Below are positions 17,384-26,437 of a stretch of 64,000 nt of DNA, piece by piece. Source of the DNA: Pseudomonas sp. CROZ-RG-20F-R04-15 (GTDB taxonomy: Bacteria > Pseudomonadota > Gammaproteobacteria > Pseudomonadales > Pseudomonadaceae); the NCBI RefSeq assembly GCF_022662375.1, contig NZ_JAKNQL010000001.1, positions 434,001-498,000 of the forward strand, given 5' to 3'. The translations under genes were made by a program, and so were the position numbers. Under the pieces are notes generated by a model that had not been told where the DNA came from, did no database searches, and worked only from the letters and a program-made list of their open reading frames with translations. Each line of letters starts with the position of its first letter. The first letter of the stretch is position 1.

Positions 17384-19665
17384 CCCCCGAGCAAATGCGC
17401 GACGCCTCCTTGCTGGAGCTGTTCAGCCTCGAAGCTGAAGCCCAGACCCAGGTGCTCAGCGCCGGGCTGTTGGCGCTGGAGCGTAATCCGACCCAGGCCG
17501 ATCAACTGGAATCGTGCATGCGTGCGGCGCACTCGCTCAAAGGTGCGGCGCGAATCGTCGGCATCGACAGCGGCGTCAGCGTTGCTCATGTGATGGAAGA
17601 TTGCCTGGTCAGCGCGCAGGAAGGCCGCTTGTTGCTGCGTCCCGAACACATCGATGCGCTGTTGCAGGGCACCGATTTGCTGATGCGCGTTGCCACGCCA
17701 ACTAATGCGCCACAGCCGAGTGATATCGAAGCTTACGTGGCGTTGATGGCGGGTTTGCTCGATCCATCGACGCCATCAGCACTTGCTGTGCCGCCGATGG
17801 CCGAGTTGCAACTTGAAGCGCCGCCCGTGTTTGAACCCGCGCCAGCGCCGATCATCGAAGCCCCGGTCGAAACCTCTGAACCGGCGCCACGCAAGAACAA
17901 ACGCACCACCGAAGGTGGCGAACGGGTACTGCGGGTCACCGCTGAACGTCTGAATAGCCTGCTCGATCTGTCGAGCAAATCACTCGTCGAAACCCAGCGC
18001 CTCAAGCCGCATCTGGCGACCATGCAACGCCTTAAACGCATGCAGAACAACGGCCTGCGCGCGCTGGAAAACCTCAATGTGCACCTCAAGGAGCACGCGT
18101 TGAGTCTTGAGGCGCTCGAAGCCCTGGAAGACGCCCGCCGTTTGCTCGCCGAATCGCAACAACTGCTGAGCGAGAAAAACGCCGAACTCGACGAATTCGC
18201 CTGGCAGGCCAGTCAACGTGCACAAGTGCTCTACGACACCGCGTTGGCCTGCCGTATGCGCCCATTTGCGGACGTGCTCACCGGTCAGGTGCGCATGGTT
18301 CGCGATCTGGGCCGCAGCCTCGGCAAACAGGTACGGCTGGAGATCGAAGGCGAAAAAACCCAGGTCGACCGCGACGTGCTGGAGAAACTCGAAGCGCCGC
18401 TGACACATTTGCTGCGCAACGCGGTCGATCACGGCATCGAAAGCCCGGAGCAACGCCTGCTGAAAGGCAAATCAGAAGAAGGCCTGATCCGCCTGCGCGC
18501 CTCGCATCAGGCCGGTCTGCTGGTGCTGGAACTGAGCGATGACGGCAACGGCGTCGATCTGGAAAAAGTCCGCCGCAGCATCGTCGAACGGCAGTTATCC
18601 CCAGCTGAAACCGCCGCGCAGTTGAGCGAGGAGGAATTGCTGACGTTCCTGTTCCTGCCCGGCTTCAGCCTGCGCGATACGGTCACCGAAGTCTCCGGCC
18701 GGGGCGTGGGCCTCGATGCCGTTCAGCACATGGTTCGCCAGTTGCGCGGGGCGGTGGTGCTGGAGCAGACAGCGGGTGAGGGCAGTCGCTTTCACCTTGA
18801 AGTGCCGTTGACCTTGTCGGTGGTGCGCAGTCTGGTCGTCGAAGTCGGCGAAGAGGCGTATGCCTTCCCGCTGGCGCACATCGAGCGCATGTGCGATCTG
18901 GCCCCTGAAGACATCGTGCAGGTCGAAGGCCGTCAGCATTTCTGGCACGAAGGCCAGCATGTCGGGCTGGTTGCGGCCAGCCAGTTGCTCAACCGCCCGG
19001 CCAGTCAGAACAGCGGTGAAACCCTTAAAGTCGTGGTGATTCGCGAGCGCGACGCAGTTTATGGTGTTGCCGTCGAACGCTTCATTGGCGAACGTACCTT
19101 GGTGGTCTTGCCACTCGACGAGCGTCTGGGCAAAGTGCAGGACATCTCCGCCGGGGCGTTGCTCGACGATGGTTCGGTGGTGCTGATCGTCGATGTCGAA
19201 GACATGCTGCGTTCGGTGGACAAACTGCTCAATACCGGACGCCTGGAGCGCATCGCCCGCCACGGCAACCAAGCGGCGGAAGCGGCGCGCAAACGGGTGC
19301 TGGTGGTCGACGACTCGCTGACCGTGCGCGAGCTGCAACGCAAGCTGTTGCTCAATCGCGGCTACGACGTCGCGGTGGCGGTGGACGGTATGGACGGCTG
19401 GAACGCGCTGCGTTCGGAGGACTTCGATTTGCTGATCACCGACATCGATATGCCGCGCATGGACGGCATCGAACTGGTCACGCTGCTGCGTCGCGACAAC
19501 CGTCTGCAATCGCTGCCGGTGATGGTCGTGTCGTACAAGGATCGCGAAGAGGATCGGCGCCGTGGCCTCGATGCCGGCGCCGACTATTATTTAGCCAAAG
19601 CCAGTTTTCATGACGACGCCCTGCTCGACGCAGTGGTCGAGCTCATCGGAGGAGCGCGGGCATGA
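17380..19665 (+). CDS. wspE: Hybrid CheA-type histidine kinase/response regulator WspE
   Basis: A 761-residue hybrid kinase. The HPt domain carries the phosphorylated His51 in MRAAHSLKGAARIVG. After a Pro/Glu-rich linker (about 140-170) come the dimerisation region and the ATPase domain (LLRNAVDHGIESPEQR, LELSDDGNGVDLEK, GRGVGLDAVQHMV). A CheW-like domain follows, then a C-terminal receiver with phospho-acceptor Asp688 in LLITDIDMPRMDG. It phosphorylates WspR, raising cyclic di-GMP output, and WspF. All catalytic motifs look intact. Confidence 0.95.
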   Translation: MTPEQMRDASLLELFSLEAEAQTQVLSAGLLALERNPTQADQLESCMRAAHSLKGAARIVGIDSGVSVAHVMEDCLVSAQEGRLLLRPEHIDALLQGTDLLMRVATPTNAPQPSDIEAYVALMAGLLDPSTPSALAVPPMAELQLEAPPVFEPAPAPIIEAPVETSEPAPRKNKRTTEGGERVLRVTAERLNSLLDLSSKSLVETQRLKPHLATMQRLKRMQNNGLRALENLNVHLKEHALSLEALEALEDARRLLAESQQLLSEKNAELDEFAWQASQRAQVLYDTALACRMRPFADVLTGQVRMVRDLGRSLGKQVRLEIEGEKTQVDRDVLEKLEAPLTHLLRNAVDHGIESPEQRLLKGKSEEGLIRLRASHQAGLLVLELSDDGNGVDLEKVRRSIVERQLSPAETAAQLSEEELLTFLFLPGFSLRDTVTEVSGRGVGLDAVQHMVRQLRGAVVLEQTAGEGSRFHLEVPLTLSVVRSLVVEVGEEAYAFPLAHIERMCDLAPEDIVQVEGRQHFWHEGQHVGLVAASQLLNRPASQNSGETLKVVVIRERDAVYGVAVERFIGERTLVVLPLDERLGKVQDISAGALLDDGSVVLIVDVEDMLRSVDKLLNTGRLERIARHGNQAAEAARKRVLVVDDSLTVRELQRKLLLNRGYDVAVAVDGMDGWNALRSEDFDLLITDIDMPRMDGIELVTLLRRDNRLQSLPVMVVSYKDREEDRRRGLDAGADYYLAKASFHDDALLDAVVELIGGARA

Positions 19666-20672
19666 AGATCGCAATCGTCAACGATATGCCCATGGCGGTG
19701 GAGGCATTGCGCCGTGCGCTGGCTTTCGAGCCGGCCCATCAGGTGGTCTGGGTCGCCCGCAACGGCGCCGAGGCGGTGCAACTGTGCGCCGAAAACACCC
19801 CGGACCTGATTCTGATGGACCTGATCATGCCGGTGATGGATGGCGTCGAAGCGACGCGGCGGATCATGGCTGAAACCCCATGCGCCATCGTCATCGTCAC
19901 TGTCGATCGTCAGCAAAACGTGCACCGGGTCTTCGAGGCCATGGGGCACGGCGCGCTGGACGTGGTCGATACCCCGGCCCTCGGCGTCGGTGATGCTCGG
20001 GAAGCGGCAGCGCCGTTGTTGCGCAAAATCCTGAACATCGGCTGGCTGATCGGCGAGAAACCGCAACGCTCACGCCCGGTACCGACTGCCCAGCGCAGCT
20101 CCGCTTCGCCCCAGCGATTGGTGGCGATCGGCTCATCGGCAGGTGGGCCGGCGGCGCTGGAGGTGTTGCTCAAAGGCTTGCCGAAGGATTTCTCGGCAGC
20201 CATCGTGCTGGTGCAGCATGTCGATCAGGTATTCGCCGCCGGCATGGCCGAATGGCTGGCCAGCGCCAGCGGCCTCGATGTACGGCTCGCCCGCGAAGGT
20301 GAACCGCCACAGGCCGGCGCCGTACTGCTGGCCGGCACCAATCACCATATTCGCTTGTTGAAAAACGGCACGCTGGCCTACACCGCCGAGCCGGTCAACG
20401 AAATCTACCGACCTTCGATCGACGTGTTTTTCGAAAGCGTCGCCAGCTTTTGGAACGGTGATGCGGTCGGGGTTTTATTGACCGGGATGGGACGCGACGG
20501 GGCGCAAGGGCTTAAGCTCATGCGCCAACAGGGTTATCTGACCATCGCGCAGGATCAGCAAAGCAGTGCGGTGTACGGCATGCCCAAAGCCGCTGCGGCC
20601 ATTGATGCCGCCGTAGAAATACGTCCGCTGGAAAGAATAGCGCCACGATTGCAGGAGATTTTCCCCAAATGA
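19662..20672 (+). CDS. wspF: CheB-type methylesterase WspF
   Basis: A 336-residue protein. The N-terminal receiver domain has phospho-acceptor Asp53 in LILMDLIMPVMDG. The C-terminal methylesterase domain has the catalytic-triad blocks IGSSAGGPAALE (Ser), VLVQHVDQVFAAGMAEWL (His) and LLTGMGRDGAQG (Asp). WspF demethylates WspA and resets signalling; loss-of-function mutations in it are the classic route to constitutive cyclic di-GMP and wrinkly colonies. The frame is full length with no visible lesion, so this strain should be wild type at wspF. Confidence 0.95.
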   Translation: MKIAIVNDMPMAVEALRRALAFEPAHQVVWVARNGAEAVQLCAENTPDLILMDLIMPVMDGVEATRRIMAETPCAIVIVTVDRQQNVHRVFEAMGHGALDVVDTPALGVGDAREAAAPLLRKILNIGWLIGEKPQRSRPVPTAQRSSASPQRLVAIGSSAGGPAALEVLLKGLPKDFSAAIVLVQHVDQVFAAGMAEWLASASGLDVRLAREGEPPQAGAVLLAGTNHHIRLLKNGTLAYTAEPVNEIYRPSIDVFFESVASFWNGDAVGVLLTGMGRDGAQGLKLMRQQGYLTIAQDQQSSAVYGMPKAAAAIDAAVEIRPLERIAPRLQEIFPK

Positions 20673-20720
20673 TCAGGTCAATCCGCAATCCTGGCCCCCG
20701 CAGTACTCAGGTGACCGCCC

Positions 20721-21722
20721 ATGAATGACTTACAGATCGACGACATTAAAACCGACGAAAACGCCGCCATGGTGTTGTTGGTAGACGATCAGGCCATGAT
20801 CGGCGAAGCCGTGCGCCGTGGGCTGTCGAACGAAGAGAATATCGACTTCCACTTCTGCTCGGACCCGCATCAGGCCATTGCGCAAGCGGTGCGGATCAAG
20901 CCGACGGTGATTCTGCAGGATCTGGTCATGCCCGGCCTCGACGGCCTGAGCCTGGTGCGCGAATACCGTAATCACCCGGCGACCAAAGACATCCCGATTA
21001 TTGTGCTGTCGACCAAGGAGGACCCGCTGATCAAGAGCGCGGCGTTCTCGGCCGGGGCCAACGACTATCTGGTGAAGCTGCCGGACACCATCGAACTGGT
21101 CGCGCGCATCCGTTATCACTCGCGCTCCTACATGACGTTGTTGCAGCGCGACGCGGCGTACCGCGCGCTACGGGTCAGCCAGCAGCAATTGCTCGACACC
21201 AATCTGGTGTTGCAACGCTTGATGAACTCCGATGGCCTGACCGGGCTGTCCAATCGCCGCCATTTCGACGAGTACCTGGAGCTGGAGTGGCGTCGCTCGC
21301 TGCGTGATCAGAGCCAGTTGTCGTTGCTGATGATCGACGTTGATTACTTCAAATCCTACAACGACAGCTTTGGCCACGTTGAAGGCGACGAGGCGCTGCG
21401 CAAGGTCGCCACGGCGATTCGTGATGCCAGCGCGCGACCGTCGGACCTGCCGGCGCGTTACGGCGGTGAGGAATTTGTGCTGGTGCTGCCGAACACCTCG
21501 CCGGGCGGCGCGCGACTGGTCGCGGAAAAGCTGCGGCAGACTGTGGTTTCGCTGAAGATTCCGCACAACACCCCGGCGGAAGGGGCGAGTCTGACCATCA
21601 GTATTGGTCTGGCGACGATGGTGCCGCAGTCGGGCAGCGATTGTCGGTTGCTGATTTCGGCGGCGGATCGTGGGTTGTATCTGGCCAAGAACAATGGGCG
21701 TAATCAGGTTGGGATCGAGTAA
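20721..21722 (+). CDS. wspR: Diguanylate cyclase response regulator WspR
   Basis: A 333-residue protein: receiver domain with phospho-acceptor Asp67 ([12 protein letters not shown]), a helical linker, then a GGDEF domain with active-site GGEEF at 248-252. The RxxD inhibitory site (Arg239-Asp242, RPSD) lies five residues before it, so product feedback inhibition is expected. Phosphorylated WspR makes cyclic di-GMP, promoting matrix production and biofilm. It starts 48 bases after wspF, the only real gap in the operon, preceded by AGGTGA. Confidence 0.95.
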   Translation: MNDLQIDDIKTDENAAMVLLVDDQAMIGEAVRRGLSNEENIDFHFCSDPHQAIAQAVRIKPTVILQDLVMPGLDGLSLVREYRNHPATKDIPIIVLSTKEDPLIKSAAFSAGANDYLVKLPDTIELVARIRYHSRSYMTLLQRDAAYRALRVSQQQLLDTNLVLQRLMNSDGLTGLSNRRHFDEYLELEWRRSLRDQSQLSLLMIDVDYFKSYNDSFGHVEGDEALRKVATAIRDASARPSDLPARYGGEEFVLVLPNTSPGGARLVAEKLRQTVVSLKIPHNTPAEGASLTISIGLATMVPQSGSDCRLLISAADRGLYLAKNNGRNQVGIE

Positions 21723-22110
21723 ACGCTTACCCTCACCCCAGCCCTCTCCCCGAGGGAGAGGGGGCCGACCGAGGTGTCTGGCGCTGTACATCGACCTGAT
21801 CGACCGAGTCGATTATGGATCTGCAAGCTTGGCGACTATGGATTCGGCAAAGCCCTTTCAAGTCGGCGTACCTCCCGAATATCCCCCAATCGGTCCCCTC
21901 TACCTCTGGGAGAGGGCTAGGGTGAGGGCAGGCCCATACGCCAATTTCCGCCTGAAAGCCTTGACGATCATGGATTCGGCAAAGCCCTTTCACGTCGGCG
22001 TAACTCCCGAGTATCCCCCAATCGGTCCCCTCTCCCTCTGGGAGAGGGTTAGGGTGAGGGCAAAGGCTTTAATGATCCCCACACCCGCCAGACGGGCTGC
22101 CGTCACAGCC
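21723..22110. repeat. Intergenic block with three CCCTCTCCC-type palindromes, two in a direct repeat
   Basis: After wspR comes one palindrome copy (about 21731-21760). Then follows a direct duplication of about 95 bases at 21838-21932 and 21970-22064, 132 bases apart. Both duplicated units begin ATGGATTCGGCAAAGCCC and end in a CTCTGGGAGAGGG palindrome plus GTGAGGGCA. The unit is unrelated to the REP palindrome. No gene is supported here. Confidence 0.8.
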
Positions 22111-22164
22111 TGATTACGTTATACTCGCCGGCTTTCAAAAGTTCGCCAACGAGTGCTGCCCGTC

Positions 22165-23260
22165 ATGGAAATCAACCCGATCCTGAACACCATCAAGGAC
22201 CTGTCCGAGCGCTCCGAAACTATTCGGGGGTATCTTTGACTACGATCAAAAGCATGAGCGTCTGACCGAAGTCAATCGCGAGCTTGAAGATCCGAGTGTC
22301 TGGAACAAACCTGAATACGCCCAGGAACTGGGCCGCGAGCGCGCCGCGCTGGCACAGATCGTCGATACTCTCGACGAACTGAACGGCGGTCTGGCCGATT
22401 GCCGCGACCTGCTGGACATGGCCGTCGAAGAAAACGACGAAGGCGCAGTGGGCGATGTCGTCGCCGAGCTGGCCCGTCTCGAGGAAAATCTGGCCAAGCT
22501 GGAATTCCGCCGCATGTTCAGCCATGAAATGGATCCGAACAACGCGTACCTGGACATCCAGGCCGGTTCCGGCGGCACCGAAGCCCAGGATTGGGCCAAC
22601 ATCCTCCTGCGCATGTACCTGCGCTGGGCGGATAAACGCGGTTTCGACGCGACCATCATGGAGCTGTCGGCCGGTGAAGTCGCCGGTATCAAAGGTGCGA
22701 CCGTGCACATCAAGGGCGAATACGCCTTTGGCTGGCTGCGGACCGAGATCGGCGTACACCGTCTGGTGCGCAAGAGCCCGTTCGACTCCGGCAACCGTCG
22801 TCACACCTCGTTCTCCGCGGTTTTCGTCTCGCCAGAGATCGACGACAAGGTCGAAATCGAAATCAACCCGGCAGACCTGCGGATCGACACCTATCGTTCC
22901 TCCGGTGCCGGTGGTCAGCACGTAAACACCACCGACTCGGCCGTACGTATCACCCACGTACCGACCAACACCGTGGTCAGCTGCCAGAACGAACGTTCCC
23001 AGCACGCCAACAAAGACACCGCCATGAAAATGCTGCGGGCCAAGTTGTACGAGCAGGAAATGCAGAAACGCAACGCCGCGTCGCAAGCGCTGGAAGACAC
23101 CAAGTCCGACATCGGCTGGGGTCACCAGATTCGCTCGTACGTGCTCGATGCGTCGCGGATCAAGGATCTGCGCACCAACATCGAACGCAGCGACTGCGAC
23201 AAGGTACTCGACGGCGATATCGACGAATACCTGTATGCCAGCCTGAAATCGGGGCTGTAA
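22165..23260 (+). CDS. prfB: Peptide chain release factor 2 (programmed +1 frameshift)
   Basis: Reads as 364 residues across a programmed +1 frameshift. Codons 1-24 run from ATG 22165 to CTT; the in-frame TGA at 22237-22239 is bypassed by slipping one base (CTT-T-GAC), and the second frame runs to the stop at 23260. RF2 hallmarks are present: the tripeptide stop-codon reader SPF ([15 protein letters not shown]) and the catalytic GGQ loop ([16 protein letters not shown]). The product releases peptides at UGA and UAA codons. A TATACT at 22120-22125 may be its -10. The first 24 codons are easily missed by gene callers, giving a truncated annotation. Confidence 0.97.
22225..22241 (+). promoter_or_regulatory. 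prfB: prfB autoregulatory frameshift site
   Basis: The element GGGGGTATCTTTGAC contains an internal Shine-Dalgarno-like run of G bases three bases upstream of the slippery CTT and the in-frame TGA, followed by C. It is the standard RF2 autoregulation device: low RF2 stalls at TGA and favours the +1 slip, making more RF2. Confidence 0.95.
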
Positions 23261-23373
23261 AAGACGCAATACAGGATCGGCTGATTCAACCCGATCCCTG
23301 TAGGAGCCAGCCTGCTGGCGATCCCCGGGCCGCAAGGTCCGGGGGCAACGAACCTGATGGAATATCTAAAGAC

Positions 23374-24876
23374 ATGAGCGACCAACAACTCGACCCGCAA
23401 GCCCTGCAACAGGAAGAAAACTCCCTGATCGCCCTGCGCAAGGAAAAGCTGGCTGCCGAGCGCGCCAAGGGCAACGCCTTCCCGAACGACTTCCGCCGCG
23501 AAAACTACTGCGAAGATCTGCAGAAGAAATATGCGGACAAGACCAAGGAAGAGCTGGCAGAGGCTGCAATCCCGGTCAAGGTTGCCGGTCGCATCATGCT
23601 CAACCGTGGCTCGTTCATGGTGATCCAGGACATGACCGGTCGCATCCAGGTCTACGTCAACCGTAAAACCCTGTCGGAAGACACCCTGGCCGCGGTGAAA
23701 ACCTGGGACATGGGCGACATCATTGCCGCCGAAGGCACCCTGGCGCGTTCCGGCAAGGGCGACCTGTACGTTGAAATGACCAGCGTGCGTCTGCTGACCA
23801 AATCGCTGCGTCCGCTGCCGGACAAGCATCACGGCCTGACCGACACCGAACAGCGTTACCGTCAGCGCTACGTTGACCTGATCGTCAACGAAGAAGTGCG
23901 TCAGACCTTCCGCGTCCGTTCGCAAGTGATCGCGCACATCCGCAGCTTCCTGATGAAGCGCGACTTCCTCGAAGTCGAAACGCCGATGCTGCAGACCATT
24001 CCGGGCGGCGCCGCAGCCAAACCGTTCGAAACCCACCACAATGCGCTGGACATGGAAATGTTCCTGCGTATCGCGCCTGAGCTGTACCTCAAGCGTCTGG
24101 TGGTTGGTGGCTTTGAAAAGGTTTTCGAGATCAACCGCAACTTCCGTAACGAAGGCGTTTCGACTCGTCACAACCCAGAATTCACCATGTTGGAGTTCTA
24201 TCAGGCGTACGCCGATTACGAAGACAACATGGACCTGACCGAAGAGTTGTTCCGTGAACTGGCGCAGCTGGTTCTGGGCAGCACCGACGTGCCGTACGGC
24301 GACAAGGTGTTCCACTTCGGCGAGCCGTTCGTACGCCTGTCGGTGTTCGACTCGATCCTCAAGTACAACCCTGAGCTGACCGCCGATGATCTGAACGACA
24401 TCGACAAGGCTCGCGCCATCGCCAAGAAGGCCGGCGCCAAGGTGCTGGGCTTCGAAGGTCTGGGCAAGCTGCAGGTGATGATTTTCGAAGAACTGGTCGA
24501 GCACAAGCTGGAGCAGCCGCACTTCATTACTCAGTACCCGTTCGAAGTGTCGCCGCTGGCCCGTCGCAACGACGACAACCCGAACGTCACTGACCGTTTC
24601 GAGCTGTTCATCGGTGGCCGTGAAATCGCCAACGCCTACTCCGAGTTGAACGACGCGGAAGACCAGGCCGAGCGCTTCATGGCGCAGGTGGCCGACAAGG
24701 ACGCCGGCGACGACGAAGCCATGCACTACGACGCCGACTTCGTGCGCGCGCTGGAGTACGGCATGCCACCAACGGCCGGTGAAGGTATCGGCATCGACCG
24801 TCTGGTGATGTTGTTGACCAACTCGCCGTCGATCCGCGATGTGATCCTGTTCCCGCACATGCGACCGCAAGCGTAA
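23374..24876 (+). CDS. lysS: Lysyl-tRNA synthetase, class II
   Basis: A 500-residue class II lysyl-tRNA synthetase, normal length. An N-terminal OB-fold anticodon-binding domain (about 60-170, [26 protein letters not shown]) is followed by the catalytic core. Motif 1 lies around [15 protein letters not shown], motif 2 around [26 protein letters not shown] and motif 3 in [13 protein letters not shown]. It charges tRNA-Lys. It lies 113 bases after prfB on the same strand, the conserved prfB-lysS pair. A large reverse-strand frame opposite this gene is a composition artefact. Confidence 0.97.
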   Translation: MSDQQLDPQALQQEENSLIALRKEKLAAERAKGNAFPNDFRRENYCEDLQKKYADKTKEELAEAAIPVKVAGRIMLNRGSFMVIQDMTGRIQVYVNRKTLSEDTLAAVKTWDMGDIIAAEGTLARSGKGDLYVEMTSVRLLTKSLRPLPDKHHGLTDTEQRYRQRYVDLIVNEEVRQTFRVRSQVIAHIRSFLMKRDFLEVETPMLQTIPGGAAAKPFETHHNALDMEMFLRIAPELYLKRLVVGGFEKVFEINRNFRNEGVSTRHNPEFTMLEFYQAYADYEDNMDLTEELFRELAQLVLGSTDVPYGDKVFHFGEPFVRLSVFDSILKYNPELTADDLNDIDKARAIAKKAGAKVLGFEGLGKLQVMIFEELVEHKLEQPHFITQYPFEVSPLARRNDDNPNVTDRFELFIGGREIANAYSELNDAEDQAERFMAQVADKDAGDDEAMHYDADFVRALEYGMPPTAGEGIGIDRLVMLLTNSPSIRDVILFPHMRPQA

Positions 24877-24888
24877 ACGTTTCAGTTG

Positions 24889-24917
24889 AAAAGCCGCCTA
24901 AAACAGGCGGCTTTTTA
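24889..24917 (+). terminator. Rho-independent terminator after lysS
   Basis: A seven-base stem AGCCGCC/GGCGGCT with a seven-base A-rich loop is followed by TTTTATT. It is the expected end of the prfB-lysS transcript, 12 bases past the lysS stop. Confidence 0.9.
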
Positions 24918-24980
24918 TTGCCTGTCTGGTACAAATGTATCAATTGGTTACTTTGGAATTGCAGAGGAAGTTCTGTCGTG

Positions 24981-25694
24981 ATGGGTGCAATAGCTCAAGA
25001 AGGTGCAGCGGGTATCGCCACTGCGGTCGCTGAAAGTGTTCAGTACCAGGGTCGCAAGGCCAGCCGACAGGGCAGTGAGCAGCGTCGACAGGACATTCTC
25101 GACGCGGCGATGCGCATTGTCGTGCGTGACGGCGTGCGCGCCGTGCGCCACCGTGCCGTCGCGGCCGAAGCCGGTGTGCCGTTGTCGGCGACCACCTATT
25201 ACTTCAAGGATATCGACGACCTGCTCACCGATACCTTCGCTCAATACGTCGAGCGCAGTGCGGCGTACATGGCCAAGCTGTGGGTCAATAACGAAGGCTT
25301 GTTGCGTGACATGGTCGTCAGTGGCGACGGCAGTCCGGAGTCGCGCTCGCAACTGGCCGACGACATTGCGCGGTTGATGGCCGACTACGTGCACCGTCAA
25401 TTGGTTAATCGGCGTGAGCACTTGATGGCTGAGCAGGCGTTCCGTCAGGAGGCGTTGCTCAACCCGCGTCTGGCGATTCTGGTGCGCTCGCATCAGCAGA
25501 TTCTGCTGCAGGGCACTTGCCAGTTGTTTCAGGTATTGGGCTCGCGTGAACCGCAACAGGATGCCAAGGTGTTGACGGCGATTATCGGACGGATGGAATA
25601 TCAGGGCCTGCTCAACGACGCCGAGCCTTTGGCCGAAGAGGACATGCTCGGCATTCTGACGCGCTACATGCACCTGGTGCTCGCGTCGGTGTAA
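24981..25694 (+). CDS. TetR-family transcriptional regulator
   Basis: A 237-residue regulator. After about 30 residues comes a TetR helix-turn-helix: RRQDILDAAMRIVVRDGVRAVRHRAVAAEAGVPLSATTYYFKDIDDLL. The rest is an all-helical ligand domain with no recognisable signature. The start is ATG 24981 or the GTG three bases earlier; GAGGA lies about 12 and 9 bases upstream respectively. A longer open frame back to 24918 would overlap the lysS terminator and is rejected. It follows lysS as in other Pseudomonas; its targets are unknown. Confidence 0.85.
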   Translation: MGAIAQEGAAGIATAVAESVQYQGRKASRQGSEQRRQDILDAAMRIVVRDGVRAVRHRAVAAEAGVPLSATTYYFKDIDDLLTDTFAQYVERSAAYMAKLWVNNEGLLRDMVVSGDGSPESRSQLADDIARLMADYVHRQLVNRREHLMAEQAFRQEALLNPRLAILVRSHQQILLQGTCQLFQVLGSREPQQDAKVLTAIIGRMEYQGLLNDAEPLAEEDMLGILTRYMHLVLASV

Positions 25695-25711
25695 TCCGCT
25701 GTTGCTTCACC

Positions 25712-25805
25712 CTGTGGGAGCGAGCCTGCTCGCGAATGCGGTCTGACATTCAACATCTTTGTTGCCTGACACACCGCTTTCGCGAGCAGGCTCGCTCCCA
25801 CAGGG
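25712..25805. repeat. REP inverted pair
   Basis: Two facing GGGAGCGAGCCTGCTCGCGA palindromes separated by about 45 bases, between the TetR gene and a lipoprotein gene. Confidence 0.9.
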
Positions 25806-25849
25806 TAATGTGGCGATGTTCAGGGCCGTGTGTTCATAGGGAGTGTTGA

Positions 25850-26404
25850 ATGAAAGCCTGGCGTGGCGTGCTGATCGCCTTGTCGTTCCTGCTGCTCAGT
25901 GGCTGTCTGGTGACCTTCAAGGAACCGCTGGCCGCCAGTGACCCGGCGCCCAAAGGCTTGCTCGGCAAATGGTCGAGCACCAACGCCTGGGGCGAACCGA
26001 TGAACCTTGAGCTGACCCGGCTGGGCAACGACCGCTATCAGGCTGTCACCTACTTCAAGGCCAAACCCCACGAACGCGAAGCCTATCCGTTCACCGTGTC
26101 GCGCCACGGCAGCCGCTGGTATCTGTCGGCGAAAGTCCCGGCGCAGTACGGCGGCCATTTCACCATCGCCGGTTTCGAGCTCACCGACAAACACGAACTG
26201 GTGGTCTACAACCTCGATCTCGAGCAGATCAATCAAGCCATTAAACAGAAAGCCCTCGACGGTCAGGCCTTCCAGACCGACGATGGCGACGGCGTGCAGA
26301 TCGACAGCAGCCTCGACAAGGTCTTTGCTTACCTCGACGATCCGGCCAATTCCGATGTCTTCGTTGAAGCCGTGCGCTATCAACGCCAGGCCCGCGCCAA
26401 ATAA
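25850..26404 (+). CDS. Conserved lipoprotein of unknown function
   Basis: A 184-residue protein with a lipoprotein signal peptide (VLIALSFLLLSGC, lipobox LSGC, lipidated Cys near residue 19). The mature part is predicted soluble and beta-rich (LLGKWSSTNAWGEPMNLELTRLGNDRYQAVTYF, then PFTVSRHGSRWYLSAKVP). I do not recognise a catalytic motif. The start has GGGAG about eight bases upstream. It ends 33 bases before the DUF1704 gene and is probably in one operon with it. Confidence 0.8.
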   Translation: MKAWRGVLIALSFLLLSGCLVTFKEPLAASDPAPKGLLGKWSSTNAWGEPMNLELTRLGNDRYQAVTYFKAKPHEREAYPFTVSRHGSRWYLSAKVPAQYGGHFTIAGFELTDKHELVVYNLDLEQINQAIKQKALDGQAFQTDDGDGVQIDSSLDKVFAYLDDPANSDVFVEAVRYQRQARAK

Positions 26405-26437
26405 TTCAGACCGTCAGGTTTCCTACAGGAGTTTCGG

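Noticed and set aside
22165..22239. Short frame ending in TGA before prfB, looking like a nonsense mutation
   Set aside because: The exact RF2 frameshift element is present, so the stop is programmed, not a lesion.
23122..24870. 582-codon open frame opposite lysS
   Set aside because: It lies wholly antisense to lysS and the end of prfB, with His/Val/Gln-rich composition typical of the reverse frame of GC-rich genes and no domain.
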